5,371 bases of DNA, taken from positions 3,713 through 9,083 of the forward strand of contig DHXA01000087.1 of assembly GCA_002413455.1 (NCBI GenBank), written 5' to 3'. The notes below the pieces were generated by a model. The model had not been told where the DNA came from and made no database searches. It was given only the letters and a program-made list of their open reading frames with translations. Within the stretch, counting starts at the first letter, position 1, and each line of letters begins with the position of its first letter. This DNA comes from Rhodanobacter sp. UBA5168. GTDB lineage: Bacteria > Pseudomonadota > Gammaproteobacteria > Xanthomonadales > Rhodanobacteraceae. Below, one piece after another: positions 4,930 through 5,371 of the stretch. The position numbers and the translations under genes were made by a program.

Positions 4930-5371
4930 GCGGCAAGGCATTCTTCGCCGGCCGGCGCAGCGTCGAAACGCCATCGGGCAGCATCAGCTACGTCGAGAGC
5001 GGTCGTGGTCCGGTCGCGCTGTTCGTGCATGGCGTGCTGCTCAACGGCTACATGTGGCGGCACCAGCTGGCGCGGCTCGGCGGGCTCCGGCGCTGCATCG
5101 CGGTGGATCTGCTGGCGCATGGCAACACCGAGATATCGGCGACCCAGGACGTTTCGGTTACGGCCAACGCGCACATGCTGGCGCAGTTCCTGGAGGCGAT
5201 GCAGATCGATCAGGTGGACTTGGTCGGCAACGACAGCGGCGGCGGCATCTGCCAGATATTTGCCGCACTGTATCCGGAACGGTTGCGCAGTCTTTCGCTC
5301 ACCAACTGCGATACGCATGACAACTGGCCGCCCGAAGCATTCAAGCCGTTTGTCGCCATGGTCGCTGCCGG
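4926..5371 (+). CDS. Alpha/beta hydrolase, partial (first 148 codons)
   Basis: The GTG start at 4926 overlaps the preceding stop by four bases and has GGAG (4914-4917) eight bases upstream. The visible part has the alpha/beta-hydrolase order: strand LFV, then H35-G36 with G-Y-M-W44 (oxyanion-hole loop), then A-V-D61-L-L-A-H65-G66, then the nucleophile elbow V-G101-N-D103-S104-G-G. By the small-x-nucleophile-x-small rule D103 is the nucleophile, as in haloalkane dehalogenase and epoxide hydrolase relatives (which show GxDWGG). S104 is an alternative. The Trp that normally follows Asp in dehalogenases is replaced by Ser104, so dehalogenase activity is not supported. The remaining catalytic acid and His lie beyond the window edge, as does the lid domain. 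No signal peptide is seen, so it is probably cytoplasmic. The substrate is unknown. It is probably controlled by the AraC regulator upstream. Confidence 0.88.
   Translation, partial: MSGKAFFAGRRSVETPSGSISYVESGRGPVALFVHGVLLNGYMWRHQLARLGGLRRCIAVDLLAHGNTEISATQDVSVTANAHMLAQFLEAMQIDQVDLVGNDSGGGICQIFAALYPERLRSLSLTNCDTHDNWPPEAFKPFVAMVAA

Overview
This is a GC-rich bacterial window (roughly 60-65% G+C by eye). Its codons favour G or C in the third position, its Shine-Dalgarno sites are recognisable, and it carries a c-type cytochrome with a Sec signal and an AraC-type regulator. That fits a proteobacterium. A Xanthomonadales (Rhodanobacteraceae-like) or Burkholderiales source is my best guess, from general style only. 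All supported genes are on the + strand. There is no tRNA, rRNA, CRISPR array, insertion sequence or phage gene.

Left part (1-756): one small membrane-anchored protein (120-320) is followed by about 436 bases with no convincing intact gene. This stretch holds a cluster of inverted repeats (355-376, 533-549, 630-652, 700-722). It also holds a short reading frame (355-510) that vaguely resembles the end of a transglutaminase-like protein and may be a gene remnant. The last repeats lie in what is probably the leader of the next gene.

Middle part (757-3811): a large exported monohaem cytochrome c-like protein (757-2103) starts after a very strong ribosome binding site and ends at a clear intrinsic terminator (2124-2167). 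Two genes of unassigned family follow. The first is a 195-residue soluble protein (2250-2837). The second is a 294-residue protein (2927-3811) whose C-terminal half carries a D-x17-E-x-K signature plus a downstream Q-M-x3-W motif, as in PD-(D/E)xK restriction-endonuclease-fold nucleases and toxins. The two may form a functional pair, but only their adjacency supports that.

Right part (3867-5371): an AraC-family regulator precedes a two-gene unit. That unit is a 47-residue six-cysteine protein whose cysteine spacing fits a TRASH-like metal-binding motif, and an alpha/beta hydrolase that overlaps it by four bases and runs off the window. The arrangement suggests that the regulator controls the unit and that the two products are made together.

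The most interesting items are the uncharacterised gene pair ending in a predicted nuclease, the metal-binding micro-protein coupled to a hydrolase, and the hairpin-rich leader before the cytochrome gene.
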